Shown: positions 1 through 5,933, counted from the first letter of the stretch. The stretch: 6,053 bases of DNA from an uncultured Eubacteriales bacterium (GCA_900544295.1 UQUO01000077.1:1-6053), one strand, 5' to 3'. A program made the numbers and translations. The notes: generated by a model not told the origin, from the letters alone.

Positions 1-172
1 GTGGGAGAGGCGGGTGGGTCCCGAAACCTCACGGGGGCGCCACCACCCAAAAGCGCCTTTCTTTGGGGCTCCACCCCGTTTCTTTGGGCAAGACCAAAGA
101 AATGGGGTGGAACAGGCAGCACCAACCTAAAGTCCAGCAGAACAAAACGGCGAGTTCCTGAAACCCCCAACC
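1..172 (+). repeat. Dispersed intergenic repeat, copy A (most complete copy)
   Basis: Positions 1-86 match the reverse complement of 5964-6051 almost base for base. Positions 51-172 match the reverse complement of 4603-4724 with scattered substitutions and small indels. Only here are both halves contiguous. The core is an inverted repeat: CCACCCCGTTTCTTTGG (71-87), a six-base loop, and CCAAAGAAATGGGGTGG (94-110), with a single mismatch that would be a G-U wobble in RNA. Open frames crossing it are low-complexity and lack a ribosome binding site, so I read it as non-coding. It lies just beyond the operon terminator. It resembles a REP- or MITE-like intergenic repeat; the family is not identified. 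Confidence 0.85.
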
Positions 173-188
173 AAACCCCTACAGTACG

Positions 189-219
189 TGAAAAAGCCGC
201 CCAACGGGCGGCTTTTTCA
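189..219. terminator. Bidirectional intrinsic terminator at the operon end
   Basis: AAAAAGCCGCCC (191-202) and GGGCGGCTTTTT (206-217) form a perfect 12-bp stem with an AAC loop, extended by two more pairs to 189 and 219. A T-run follows the GC stem on either strand, so it can work in both directions. On the minus strand the hairpin begins four bases after the stop codon of the last operon gene, where a transcript end is expected. Confidence 0.93.
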
Positions 220-222
220 TAG

Positions 223-1338
223 TTACAGCATTCCTTCAGGTATACGGTATATCCAGCTCGTAAAATCCTCCGTATTGAAGGGGAGTATCGGAACATACCG
301 CAGAGCCAGATCGCCGTCGTACATCCAGTAATCCACGCTGCTGCGGTCCACCGTCGCCTGCCAGACGGTGCCGGCGGAGCTGCACAGGCGGTCGAATAGC
401 TTCGAGAATATCTCGATGTCCTGCCCCGACTGCGCAGACAGGCCGTTGCGCAGGGAGGTCGTGTCCAGAATGGCAGACACCAGGATGTCCGAGCCGGCCA
501 GCGCCGCAGTGATGTCCATCGCAAGCCCGGCCACCGCCGAGGTGGGCGTGGGCATGCTGCTGAGCGTCACAGTGTAGTTGAGCGGCGTGTCCGTCTGGGG
601 CATCGCCAGGTTTTTGAGCAGCAGCTCATCAAAGCCGTAGCTCTCCAGCTCCAGGCACAGGCCCGTCAGATACTCCGACACTACGGAGTTGTAAGGGTCC
701 ACCCAGCGGCCCTCGCTGTCCGAATACGGCACGTTCCCCGGTATCGTCAGCGCCACGGAAGGACAGCGCTCCGCCAGCAGGTCGTCCGTGCAGCAGCACA
801 GCTGCGCAACGAGATATATGTCCTGCTCCTTCAGCGTGTTTGCAAGCACGCCTATGTCCACAGAGCCAGCCGTGCCGTAGTCCGCCGCCAGCTGCACCGA
901 CGAGGCCCAGACAAGCTGCCCGCTCGCGGGCTTGAGCTCCAGCACCAGCGCATTGCCGCCTATGGACTTCAGCTTGCTCACATACGGCACCACGCCCTCC
1001 GTGCTCACGCTCTCCGCAGGGACGAAAACGGCGCGCAGAGCCTCCATTTCCTCGTTGACCTGCGACTCTATGTCCGAGTAATCCGGCTCCGTTATCTCAA
1101 GCTCAGCATTCACCTGCTCGAAAACGCGCTCGCCCTCGTCCTCCGCCGCGCCGGGCGTGGCCAGGATGGGCAGCTCGATCGAGATGCCGTTGTTGCCGTA
1201 TACTATGTACTTCTGGAAGGAGCCGAAGAGCACGAAAAGCACGACGATGAGCACCGCCACTGCGGACAGCACTATGCCGAGCACGTTCAGCTTCCTGCGA
1301 CGGCCCCTGTATGTCTCCGGTCTGTTGTTCTTTGCCAT
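223..1338 (-). CDS. Membrane-anchored DUF4015-like (putative glycoside hydrolase fold) protein, probably non-catalytic
   Basis: The 371-aa product starts with a basic tail (RGRRRK, 11-16) and one hydrophobic segment (about 18-39), which suggests an N-terminal anchor with the bulk outside the cell. An acidic, low-complexity linker follows (about 60-100). Residues 102-247 follow the layout I know from DUF4015 (COG1306-type) proteins: a first strand LRAVFVPAES, a segment around NALVLELKPASG, the 'DIYLVAQL' strand, WVDPYN (212-217), and GFDELLLKNLAMP (235-247). Family members usually have a GFDEIQFDYxRFP-like motif there, so the second acidic residue and the Arg are lost, which suggests a binding or structural role. 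Three adjacent cysteines (181-183) are unusual. The ATG has GGGAGG four bases upstream. It is the last gene of the operon, 20 nt after rpiB. The domain call is from motif memory only, so the function is uncertain. Confidence 0.7.
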   Translation of the reverse strand: MAKNNRPETYRGRRRKLNVLGIVLSAVAVLIVVLFVLFGSFQKYIVYGNNGISIELPILATPGAAEDEGERVFEQVNAELEITEPDYSDIESQVNEEMEALRAVFVPAESVSTEGVVPYVSKLKSIGGNALVLELKPASGQLVWASSVQLAADYGTAGSVDIGVLANTLKEQDIYLVAQLCCCTDDLLAERCPSVALTIPGNVPYSDSEGRWVDPYNSVVSEYLTGLCLELESYGFDELLLKNLAMPQTDTPLNYTVTLSSMPTPTSAVAGLAMDITAALAGSDILVSAILDTTSLRNGLSAQSGQDIEIFSKLFDRLCSSAGTVWQATVDRSSVDYWMYDGDLALRYVPILPFNTEDFTSWIYRIPEGML

Positions 1339-1358
1339 GCCGCCTCCCGGCGGGGCGT

Positions 1359-1799
1359 TCAGCCCCTGCCCTCGATAGCCATCATTTTCTCCACGCGCCG
1401 GGCGTGCCTGCCGCCGTCGAAGGGCGTGTCAAGGAAAATGTCGCAGATCTTCAGCGCGAGGCCCGGGCCCGTCACACGCTCGCCCAGGGCGAGTATGTTG
1501 GCGTCGTTGTGCCGCCTGGTCATCTCTGCGGAAAAACAGTCCCCGCACAGCGCCGCGCGGATGCCGTGGACCTTGTTGGCCGAAATGGAAATGCCTATGC
1601 CTGTGCCGCAGATGACGATGCCGCGCTCGCACTCGCCCGAGGCCACTGCGCGGGCAACTGCCTCGCCGTAATCGGGATAGTCGCAGCTTTCCTCGCTGTA
1701 GGTGCCGTAGTCCCTGTACTCAAGGCCGCGCTCGTCCAGGTGCTTCATTATGACCTGCTTGAGAGAGTATCCGCCGTGGTCGGAGCCTATTGCTATCAT
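1359..1799 (-). CDS. rpiB: Ribose-5-phosphate isomerase B
   Basis: The 146-aa product has the usual length for RpiB, which interconverts ribose 5-phosphate and ribulose 5-phosphate in the cytosolic non-oxidative pentose phosphate pathway. Family signatures appear in order: GSDHGG (5-10), CDYPDY (39-44), the active-site loop ICGTGIGISISANK (63-76) with its catalytic-type Cys64 and Thr66, and RRHNDANILALG (95-106) with the expected His97. The family also includes LacA/LacB galactose-6-phosphate isomerase subunits and allose-6-phosphate isomerases. Having one full-motif protein rather than a LacAB pair favours RpiB. The ATG is preceded by GAGGAGG at good spacing. That site begins at the stop codon of the upstream phosphatase gene (13-nt gap), which suggests translational coupling. 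All key residues are intact. Confidence 0.93.
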   Translation of the reverse strand: MIAIGSDHGGYSLKQVIMKHLDERGLEYRDYGTYSEESCDYPDYGEAVARAVASGECERGIVICGTGIGISISANKVHGIRAALCGDCFSAEMTRRHNDANILALGERVTGPGLALKICDIFLDTPFDGGRHARRVEKMMAIEGRG

Positions 1800-1812
1800 C
1801 TCAAAAACCTCC

Positions 1813-2652
1813 TCAGAGTTCTATCCTCTTGAATTCCGGCTTGTGCCGCCGGTAAATGGCCGTGTACTTGAAGCCGCAGTCCGCCAGAAGCTCATAGCCC
1901 TCGCGGATGCCTATGCCCGCCGCCTTGGTGTTGTGTGCGTCGGAGCCGACGGTGATGATGTCGCCGCCCAGCTCGCGGTAGCGGCGCAGGATGTCCACAG
2001 AGGGGAAGGTCATGAGCAGCGGGTCCTCCATGCCTCCGGGGACGAGATCTGCGACGTTCAGCTCGATGCCCTTGCCGTTTTCGATGAGCGTGCGCAGGAG
2101 GTGGTCCACCTTGTCGCCGTTGCGCTCCATCGTCACCTGGGCGTCAAAGCCGCGCTTGTGCATGTAGCGCAGGCAGTAGCCTATGTGGGCCATGACGTCG
2201 AAGCAGCCTATGCCCGCCAGCTCTATGAGCTCGTCCAGGTACTTGTCATAGAGCTCGAAGCACTGCTCGTAGCTCTCGTACTGGATGTAATAGAAGTCCT
2301 GCTCGTCCCTGAGGTTGTGCAGGGAGCCGAGGATGAAGTCGTACTCGGGCATGGCGTAAATGCGCTTGGCGCGGGCGGGGTCGTGGTTGCCCTCGCCGAG
2401 TTCAAGGCCGAGGGTCATATAAATGCCCTCCGGGGCCTTTTCAAGGGCCTCGATATACTGGTGGGCCTGCTGCTTCGGCAGGGTGAAGCTGTCGGGGCCT
2501 ATCTGCATCGTCTCGGCCACTCCGAAGTCGGAGTGGTCCGTGAAGCAGACCTCGGCGATGCCGCGCTGCTTCGAGACCCGAGCCATCTCGGCCATGCGGT
2601 TCTTCGCGTCAAAGGAGCAGGTGCTGTGTACGTGGTAGTCGGCTAAAAACAT
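1813..2652 (-). CDS. PHP-family histidinol-phosphatase-like phosphoesterase (HisK/HisJ type)
   Basis: The 279-aa product fits the PHP phosphatase family, whose best-known member removes phosphate from L-histidinol phosphate. Metal-binding motifs appear in order (numbered from the ATG): DYHVHS with His7 and His9, FTDHSD with Asp39 and His40, GLELGE with Glu84, GSLHN with His112, AHIGY with His156, ELN near 198, and GSDAH with Asp238 and His240. The three-metal site therefore looks complete. I chose the ATG at 2652 because AGGTG lies six bases upstream. A GTG at 2661 (three residues longer) has no binding site and forms part of that Shine-Dalgarno. No other histidine gene is nearby, so the real substrate may be another phosphomonoester. 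The gene begins 19 nt after the glycosyltransferase gene and is cotranscribed. Confidence 0.85.
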   Translation of the reverse strand: MFLADYHVHSTCSFDAKNRMAEMARVSKQRGIAEVCFTDHSDFGVAETMQIGPDSFTLPKQQAHQYIEALEKAPEGIYMTLGLELGEGNHDPARAKRIYAMPEYDFILGSLHNLRDEQDFYYIQYESYEQCFELYDKYLDELIELAGIGCFDVMAHIGYCLRYMHKRGFDAQVTMERNGDKVDHLLRTLIENGKGIELNVADLVPGGMEDPLLMTFPSVDILRRYRELGGDIITVGSDAHNTKAAGIGIREGYELLADCGFKYTAIYRRHKPEFKRIEL

Positions 2653-2671
2653 CTCTTTCACCTTGCAATAT

Positions 2672-4531
2672 TCAGAATGGCCAGCTGGGGAACCACTTCA
2701 AAAAGCTGCGGGTATACCAGACCGCCGTGCGCACGCCCGTGAGTACGGGGTAGAAGGCCGCGAAGAGCAGGACGCCGAGGCCCGTGAAGGCGTACATGGG
2801 CCGCTCCCAGCGGTAGAGCCCTTCATCCCGGCAGCGCCGCCACATGTGGCAGAGCGCCAGAGCCATGAAGACCTCCGAGGGGAAATAGTGGTAAGCAAAG
2901 GTCAGGCGCGTCACGAGCACCCAGGGCAGGAACTGCGCCAGGTAGCCGATGACGATGAAGGCCGCGCGCGAGTCCCTGTCCTTGACGGCGAGGACGCCGC
3001 AGCCGATGACCGCAAACAGCCCGCCCCAGCAGAAAACGGGGTTCAGGAAGGCGCCGAAGGCGCTCTTCGTACCGTCGTCGAAGTATTCCAGGTAGTAAAG
3101 GATGGGCCGCGCGTCCACGAGCCACTGGTACCAGCGGCTCGAATAGGGGTGCGTCGAGACGAGGTCGGAGTGGTATTCCCACATATAGACCTGGTTGTGC
3201 AGGACGATGTCGGCGTAGTCCTTCGTGAAGTACATGCCCAGGCCGCCCTCCAGGCCCTTGGCCGTGCCATAGTAATAGTAGCTCGCGTAATAGATGGCGG
3301 CGGGCAGCGCGACGAAGAAGACGAGGCAGAAGGCGCAGTTGGAGATGAAATCGCGCCAGAAGCCCTCCTCCCGCCTGCGGCTTATCCAGTATAGCAGCCA
3401 TATGACGGCGAGACCCCCGCCGGCGTAGACGCAGGTCCACTTGCTGGCCGCGCCCAGGCCGAAGAAGAGGCCAGAGAGCGCAAGATACCGCCACTTCCCT
3501 CCCGACACGAAGCGCCACATGAAGAGGTACATGAGCAGGATGAAGAATACAGAGTATGTGTCTATGGTCGCGATGCGGGTCTGGACGAAGTGCATGAAGT
3601 CGAAGGCGAAGATGACCGTGCCGCAGACGGATATCTTCGTCGAGCCGCTCATGCGCTTTATGAAATCATAGAGTATGGGCAGCATGAGCAGGCCGAAGAG
3701 CGTGCCCATGAAACGCCAGCCGAAGGGCGTCATGCCGAAGAGACGGATGCCTATGCCGATGATGAGCTTGCCAAGGGGCGGATGTGTTATCTCGTAGGGG
3801 TAGACGTTCTCGATGTGCTCCAGCGCGGTGCGGGCGTGGTAGATCTCGTCGAAGTAGCTGCTGTTCAAATAGCTCGCGGCCTCGGGTACGAGCTCCTGCT
3901 CGTCGAAGAGCGCGGCGGCGTTCTCGTCATAGGAAAAGGTCGCCGCGTCGAGCATATTGCCCGCAGCATCGCAGATGGCGAGCTCGGCAAGGGAGAGCGT
4001 GTCCGAGGCGGTCAGGCGCAGGTACTTGCCCTCGATACGCTCAGGCGGCTCCTCGGTGTCCTCGTTAGGATAGTCCAGCCACTTGAAGAGGTCAGCGTAG
4101 CCCTGCTCGATCTCGCCCACGGGCGTCCAGTTTTCCCCGTCCTCGGAGACGGCGAGGTAGTATTCGCCGGTGTACAGGCCGCTGAACCAGCGCAGCTTGC
4201 CGATCTGGGTGCTCTCGGGCAGCTCGATGACGACGTTGCTGCCGCGCTCGGCAAATTCGCAGCGGCTCTGGGGCGCTGTGGTATCGCCCAGGCCGACGAA
4301 AGCTGTAACGGCGTAGACCGCGCAGATGACGAGCACCGCGAGGCCGTCCCGCCGCGTCATGCGGCCGCACTCGGCGGCGAAGCTGAAGGGCGGCTTTTTG
4401 CGCCGCGGCGGCGACTCGCCCTCGGCGGGCGGTTCCGGCAGCTGCTCGGAAAACACGGGCAGCCACTGCCAGGCGCACCATATCACAAAGGCCGCCGCGG
4501 CCAGCGGCAGCAGGTAGGTCAGATAGGACAA
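2672..4531 (-). CDS. PMT-family (GT39-like) lipid-carrier-dependent glycosyltransferase with an N-terminal discoidin-like domain
   Basis: The 619-aa polytopic membrane protein has about ten hydrophobic segments. Enzymes of this family move a sugar from a polyprenyl phosphate carrier to proteins or cell-wall acceptors on the outer membrane face. The catalytic-type loop reads YFDEIYHARTALEHI (226-240) with the Asp-Glu pair at 228-229, then HPPLGK (250-255) and QTRIATIDTYSVFF (317-330). The C-terminus, FYPVLTG...LKWFPSWPF, is typical of bacterial PMT proteins. Between two N-terminal membrane segments (about 5-25 and 63-81) and the catalytic loop, residues 90-200 resemble an F5/8 type C (galactose-binding-like) domain: VVIELPESTQIGKLRW, YYLAVSEDGENWTPVGE, GKYLRLTASD. 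The start is TTG with GGAGGG seven bases upstream; there is no ATG nearby. As first gene of the operon it is read from the promoter at 4564-4592. The acceptor is unknown. Confidence 0.88.
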   Translation of the reverse strand: MSYLTYLLPLAAAAFVIWCAWQWLPVFSEQLPEPPAEGESPPRRKKPPFSFAAECGRMTRRDGLAVLVICAVYAVTAFVGLGDTTAPQSRCEFAERGSNVVIELPESTQIGKLRWFSGLYTGEYYLAVSEDGENWTPVGEIEQGYADLFKWLDYPNEDTEEPPERIEGKYLRLTASDTLSLAELAICDAAGNMLDAATFSYDENAAALFDEQELVPEAASYLNSSYFDEIYHARTALEHIENVYPYEITHPPLGKLIIGIGIRLFGMTPFGWRFMGTLFGLLMLPILYDFIKRMSGSTKISVCGTVIFAFDFMHFVQTRIATIDTYSVFFILLMYLFMWRFVSGGKWRYLALSGLFFGLGAASKWTCVYAGGGLAVIWLLYWISRRREEGFWRDFISNCAFCLVFFVALPAAIYYASYYYYGTAKGLEGGLGMYFTKDYADIVLHNQVYMWEYHSDLVSTHPYSSRWYQWLVDARPILYYLEYFDDGTKSAFGAFLNPVFCWGGLFAVIGCGVLAVKDRDSRAAFIVIGYLAQFLPWVLVTRLTFAYHYFPSEVFMALALCHMWRRCRDEGLYRWERPMYAFTGLGVLLFAAFYPVLTGVRTAVWYTRSFLKWFPSWPF

Positions 4532-4563
4532 GTTTTATCCCTCCGAAATACAATAGCCAAGGT

Positions 4564-4592
4564 ATTATACACGCTTTTTGCGTTTATGTCCA
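4564..4592 (-). promoter_or_regulatory. Sigma-A-type promoter of the four-gene operon
   Basis: On the minus strand, TGGACA (4587-4592; five of six match to TTGACA) is followed by a 17-base spacer and a perfect TATAAT (4564-4569). Initiation near 4557 would give a leader of roughly 25 bases holding GGAGGG (4539-4544) before the TTG start. The spacer contains the inverted repeat ACGC-AAAAA-GCGT (4571-4583), a possible operator or chance. The promoter's -35 side lies 11 bases from the edge of repeat copy B. Confidence 0.82.
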
Positions 4593-4602
4593 TAGTGCTG
4601 GG

Positions 4603-4724
4603 GGTTGGGGGTGGGTGGAACTCGCCGTTTTGCTGTTTGTTGGACTTTACGTTGGTGCTGCATGTTCCACCCCATTTCTTTGGTCTTGCCCAAAGAAACG
4701 GGGTGGAGCCCCAAAGAAAAACGC
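4603..4724 (-). repeat. Dispersed repeat, copy B (inner half only)
   Basis: This is the reverse complement of positions 51-172, including the hairpin core: CCACCCCATTTCTTTGG (4667-4683), loop TCTTGC, and CCAAAGAAACGGGGTGG (4690-4706). Homology stops sharply after 4724. The outer half found at 1-50 does not follow here but appears 1.24 kb away, at 5998-6051. No ribosome binding site or plausible gene lies in it. Confidence 0.85.
4691..4724 (+). repeat. 34-bp direct repeat, left copy
   Basis: The 34 bases are identical to 5964-5997 in the same orientation and differ on both outer sides (C versus T before, G versus T after). They are part of the dispersed repeat and mark the left edge of the 1.24-kb unit with the HNH gene. 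Confidence 0.9.
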
Positions 4725-5170
4725 GGATGTGTCATGCGGACATCCACGGCGGCGCACTGGACGCCGACCGCGAAGCCAGGCCCGGTTGTTCCGGGCCTGG
4801 CAAGCCGCTCACGGGTGCCGCGCCGTCTACGGCGCGGTCGGCCTGGTACCCTACGGGAGGGGGAGGCCCCGACAGAGGCGGAAAGGCTACGGTACCGAAA
4901 CGAGGCCCCGCGCCACCTTCCCCCATTTCAACAGCGCGGGGCCGAGTAGCGCGGGCACAGGCGCTGAGCGCCGAGCACCGCGCAACATTGGAGCAAAAGC
5001 CGCGCGGGCAGACGCGCAGAGCACCGCCAGGGCTGGACACGGAGAAAGCCTACGACGTGCGGCTGCCCGCGCGGCTTTTGCGGAGCAGCGGGCGGGGCGC
5101 GGGGGCCCGCTTTAGCGGCAAGGGGCGCCGCAAGGCTGGATGACCACCAGCGCCCCGGGGGGGCGCCCCG
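4725..5170. other. GC-rich, hairpin-dense non-coding region; possible structured RNA of no recognised family
   Basis: No credible gene is present: the long open frames crossing it are Arg/Pro/Gly/Ala-rich by-products of GC content. Perfect stems I can trace: GGATGT/ACATCC (4725-4730/4740-4745); GCCGACCGCG with its complement (4763-4772/4833-4842); an 11-bp hairpin with TTGTT loop (4775-4801); CCGCGCCG/CGGCGCGG (4818-4825/4830-4837); GGCCCCGCGC with its complement (4904-4913/4934-4943); GGCGC/GCGCC (4960-4964/4968-4972); a 19-bp pair (4993-5011/5063-5081); AGCGGGC/GCCCGCT (5087-5093/5105-5111); and GCGCCCC/GGGGCGC (5150-5156/5160-5166). I found no RNase P, tmRNA, SRP or group II domain V signature on either strand. 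On the minus strand it lies just downstream of the HNH gene and could be in the same transcript. Confidence 0.4.
4993..5081. repeat. 19-bp perfect inverted repeat around a 51-nt spacer
   Basis: GCAAAAGCCGCGCGGGCAG (4993-5011) is the exact reverse complement of 5063-5081. Its outer ends carry A4 and T4 runs, so each strand has a GC stem followed by a short T-run, as in the operon terminator at 189-219. The 51-base spacer makes a simple intrinsic terminator unlikely, but a long-range helix closing a domain is plausible. Confidence 0.85.
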
Positions 5171-5226
5171 CACGCCACCTTATTGCCTGTTAATGAGCGT
5201 GCCAGCCTTAAAGCAGAGGGAGGGGG

Positions 5227-5532
5227 TTAACCCTCCCATGGGTACCAGTCGGGCGCATAGTAGTCGGCGAGGTATTCGTGAGCGGCTTGCCAGGCCCATT
5301 CTTTCCGCTCAGCCTGTTCTTCGCGGGCGGCGTCCAGGGCGTTGCCGTGGATGGCCGCATGACAGTACATGCAGAGTGTAATGAGGTTCATCGGGTGACC
5401 AGCACCGCCAATGGAACGCGGGTACAGGTGGTGGATTTGTAGATACTTTGTGGAATCGCAGAGGGCGCAGCGGTAACCGTCACGACGGTAGACCGCACGG
5501 CGCATGGAATTGGGGATAGACGCACTTATCAT
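5227..5532 (-). CDS. Small HNH endonuclease
   Basis: The 101-aa product is a minimal HNH nuclease. YRRDGYRCALC (15-25) supplies the first CxxC zinc pair (Cys22, Cys25). LQIHHLYPRSIGG (31-43) supplies the catalytic-type His34/His35, Asn49 is the central residue, and LCMYCHAAIHG (53-63) gives the second CxxC pair (Cys54, Cys57) plus His58 and His62. A charged helix and an aromatic tail (YYAPDWYPWEG) follow. Such stand-alone proteins occur in phage packaging clusters, as homing nucleases and in mobile elements; their usual activity is metal-dependent DNA nicking or cutting. The ATG at 5532 is chosen because AAGGAGGT (5541-5548) lies eight bases upstream; longer in-frame starts have no such site. 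No phage gene is adjacent. It is separated from the main operon by repeat B and the structured region, and is flanked by hairpin-rich DNA on both sides. The target is unknown. Confidence 0.88.
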   Translation of the reverse strand: MISASIPNSMRRAVYRRDGYRCALCDSTKYLQIHHLYPRSIGGAGHPMNLITLCMYCHAAIHGNALDAAREEQAERKEWAWQAAHEYLADYYAPDWYPWEG

Positions 5533-5540
5533 GGTCGGTG

Positions 5541-5548
5541 ACCTCCTT
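5541..5548 (-). promoter_or_regulatory. Near-perfect ribosome binding site of the HNH gene
   Basis: AAGGAGGT on the minus strand, eight bases before ATG 5532. It fixes the start of the HNH protein and argues that the gene is translated, not a relic. Confidence 0.92.
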
Positions 5549-5556
5549 CGTAAAAG

Positions 5557-5800
5557 ATGGCCATTCGTACAACGCGAGAGTGCAAGGCCGAGGCAGGGAC
5601 GGGACGAGAGGGCACAAGCCAGCGGCCCGCGCAGCGGGGCGCAGGGACGGAGCGGCGGCGGCCAGGGGTGCATGCACACCTGGACGACGACGACCCGGCC
5701 CGTGCCCGGCTGGCCTTTAGGCCTGACGGGCTGGCATGTGCCCTCTCGGCTCGGCCCGGACGAGCTTGCCTGGCCTTGCGCCTTGCGTTAGAATGGCTAT
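5557..5800. other. Long interrupted hairpin upstream of the HNH gene
   Basis: The two ends of this 244-bp stretch pair in register. ATGGCCATTC (5557-5566) pairs with 5791-5800 (one mismatch), AACGC (5571-5575) with 5785-5789, GCAAGGCC (5582-5589) with 5772-5779, and CGAGAGGGCACAAGCCAGC (5605-5623) with 5730-5748 (18 of 19). The apical part holds smaller hairpins: CCAGG/CCTGG (5662-5666/5679-5683) around the palindrome TGCATGCA, and GGCC-TTTA-GGCC (5712-5723). On the minus strand it ends nine bases before the HNH ribosome binding site, so it would sit in the HNH 5' leader. No convincing gene lies inside. It could be a structured leader, a separate RNA, or a degenerate inverted duplication. Confidence 0.55.
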
Positions 5801-5897
5801 ATTTGTACGATGGGGGGAGCTGGCCTTGTGCGGCTGTCCCCGATTTCATGTGTCGGGAGGTCGGATGGAGTGGAGGTTATAGCGTAGTTCTCTGCGG

Positions 5898-5933
5898 TTT
5901 TCCACATAGTTTTGCACAATCTTTTGTACATCC
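5898..5933. repeat. Three tandem 12-bp units, DnaA-box- or iteron-like
   Basis: TTTTCCACA (5898-5906), TTTTGCACA (5910-5918) and TTTTGTACA (5922-5930) recur at an exact 12-base period, with unrelated 3-base spacers. The first two are each one base from the DnaA-box form TTATNCACA; the third has two differences. They stand in a small AT-richer island about 30 bp from the right-hand 34-bp repeat. They could bind DnaA, a replication or recombination protein, or a regulator of the leftward HNH transcript. Confidence 0.6.

Noticed and set aside
1..222. An open frame of 73 codons at the left edge.
   Set aside because: It translates the dispersed repeat and terminator stem; the same repeat-derived peptide pieces appear in other frames of copies B and C.
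4847..4858. CCTACGGGAGG, identical to the start of a universally conserved 16S rRNA segment.
   Set aside because: The match ends after 11 bases (the next bases are GGGAGG, not CAGCAG) and no other rRNA sequence is nearby.
3590..5143. A 517-codon plus-strand open frame running through the glycosyltransferase gene and the structured region.
   Set aside because: It is antisense to a protein with clear PMT motifs, changes character with the underlying DNA, has no recognisable domain and no good ribosome binding site.
5218..5237. GGGAGGG-GGTTAA-CCCTCCC hairpin over the HNH stop codon, as a terminator.
   Set aside because: Neither strand has a T-run after the stem, so an intrinsic terminator is not supported.
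4725..5532. A HEARO/IscB-type system (structured RNA plus HNH gene).
   Set aside because: The protein is only 101 aa with no RuvC segments or bridge helix, and the densest structured region lies downstream of the gene, not upstream as in IscB loci.
5533..5679. An N-terminal extension of the HNH protein to 150 aa.
   Set aside because: The extra residues are low-complexity translation of the GC-rich hairpin, and the strong AAGGAGGT site points to ATG 5532.
5766..5794. A plus-strand promoter-like pair TTGCCT-17-TAGAAT, followed by a 29-codon frame from ATG 5793.
   Set aside because: The -35 matches only four of six, the -10 lies in a hairpin arm, and the small frame lacks a ribosome binding site and any recognisable feature.
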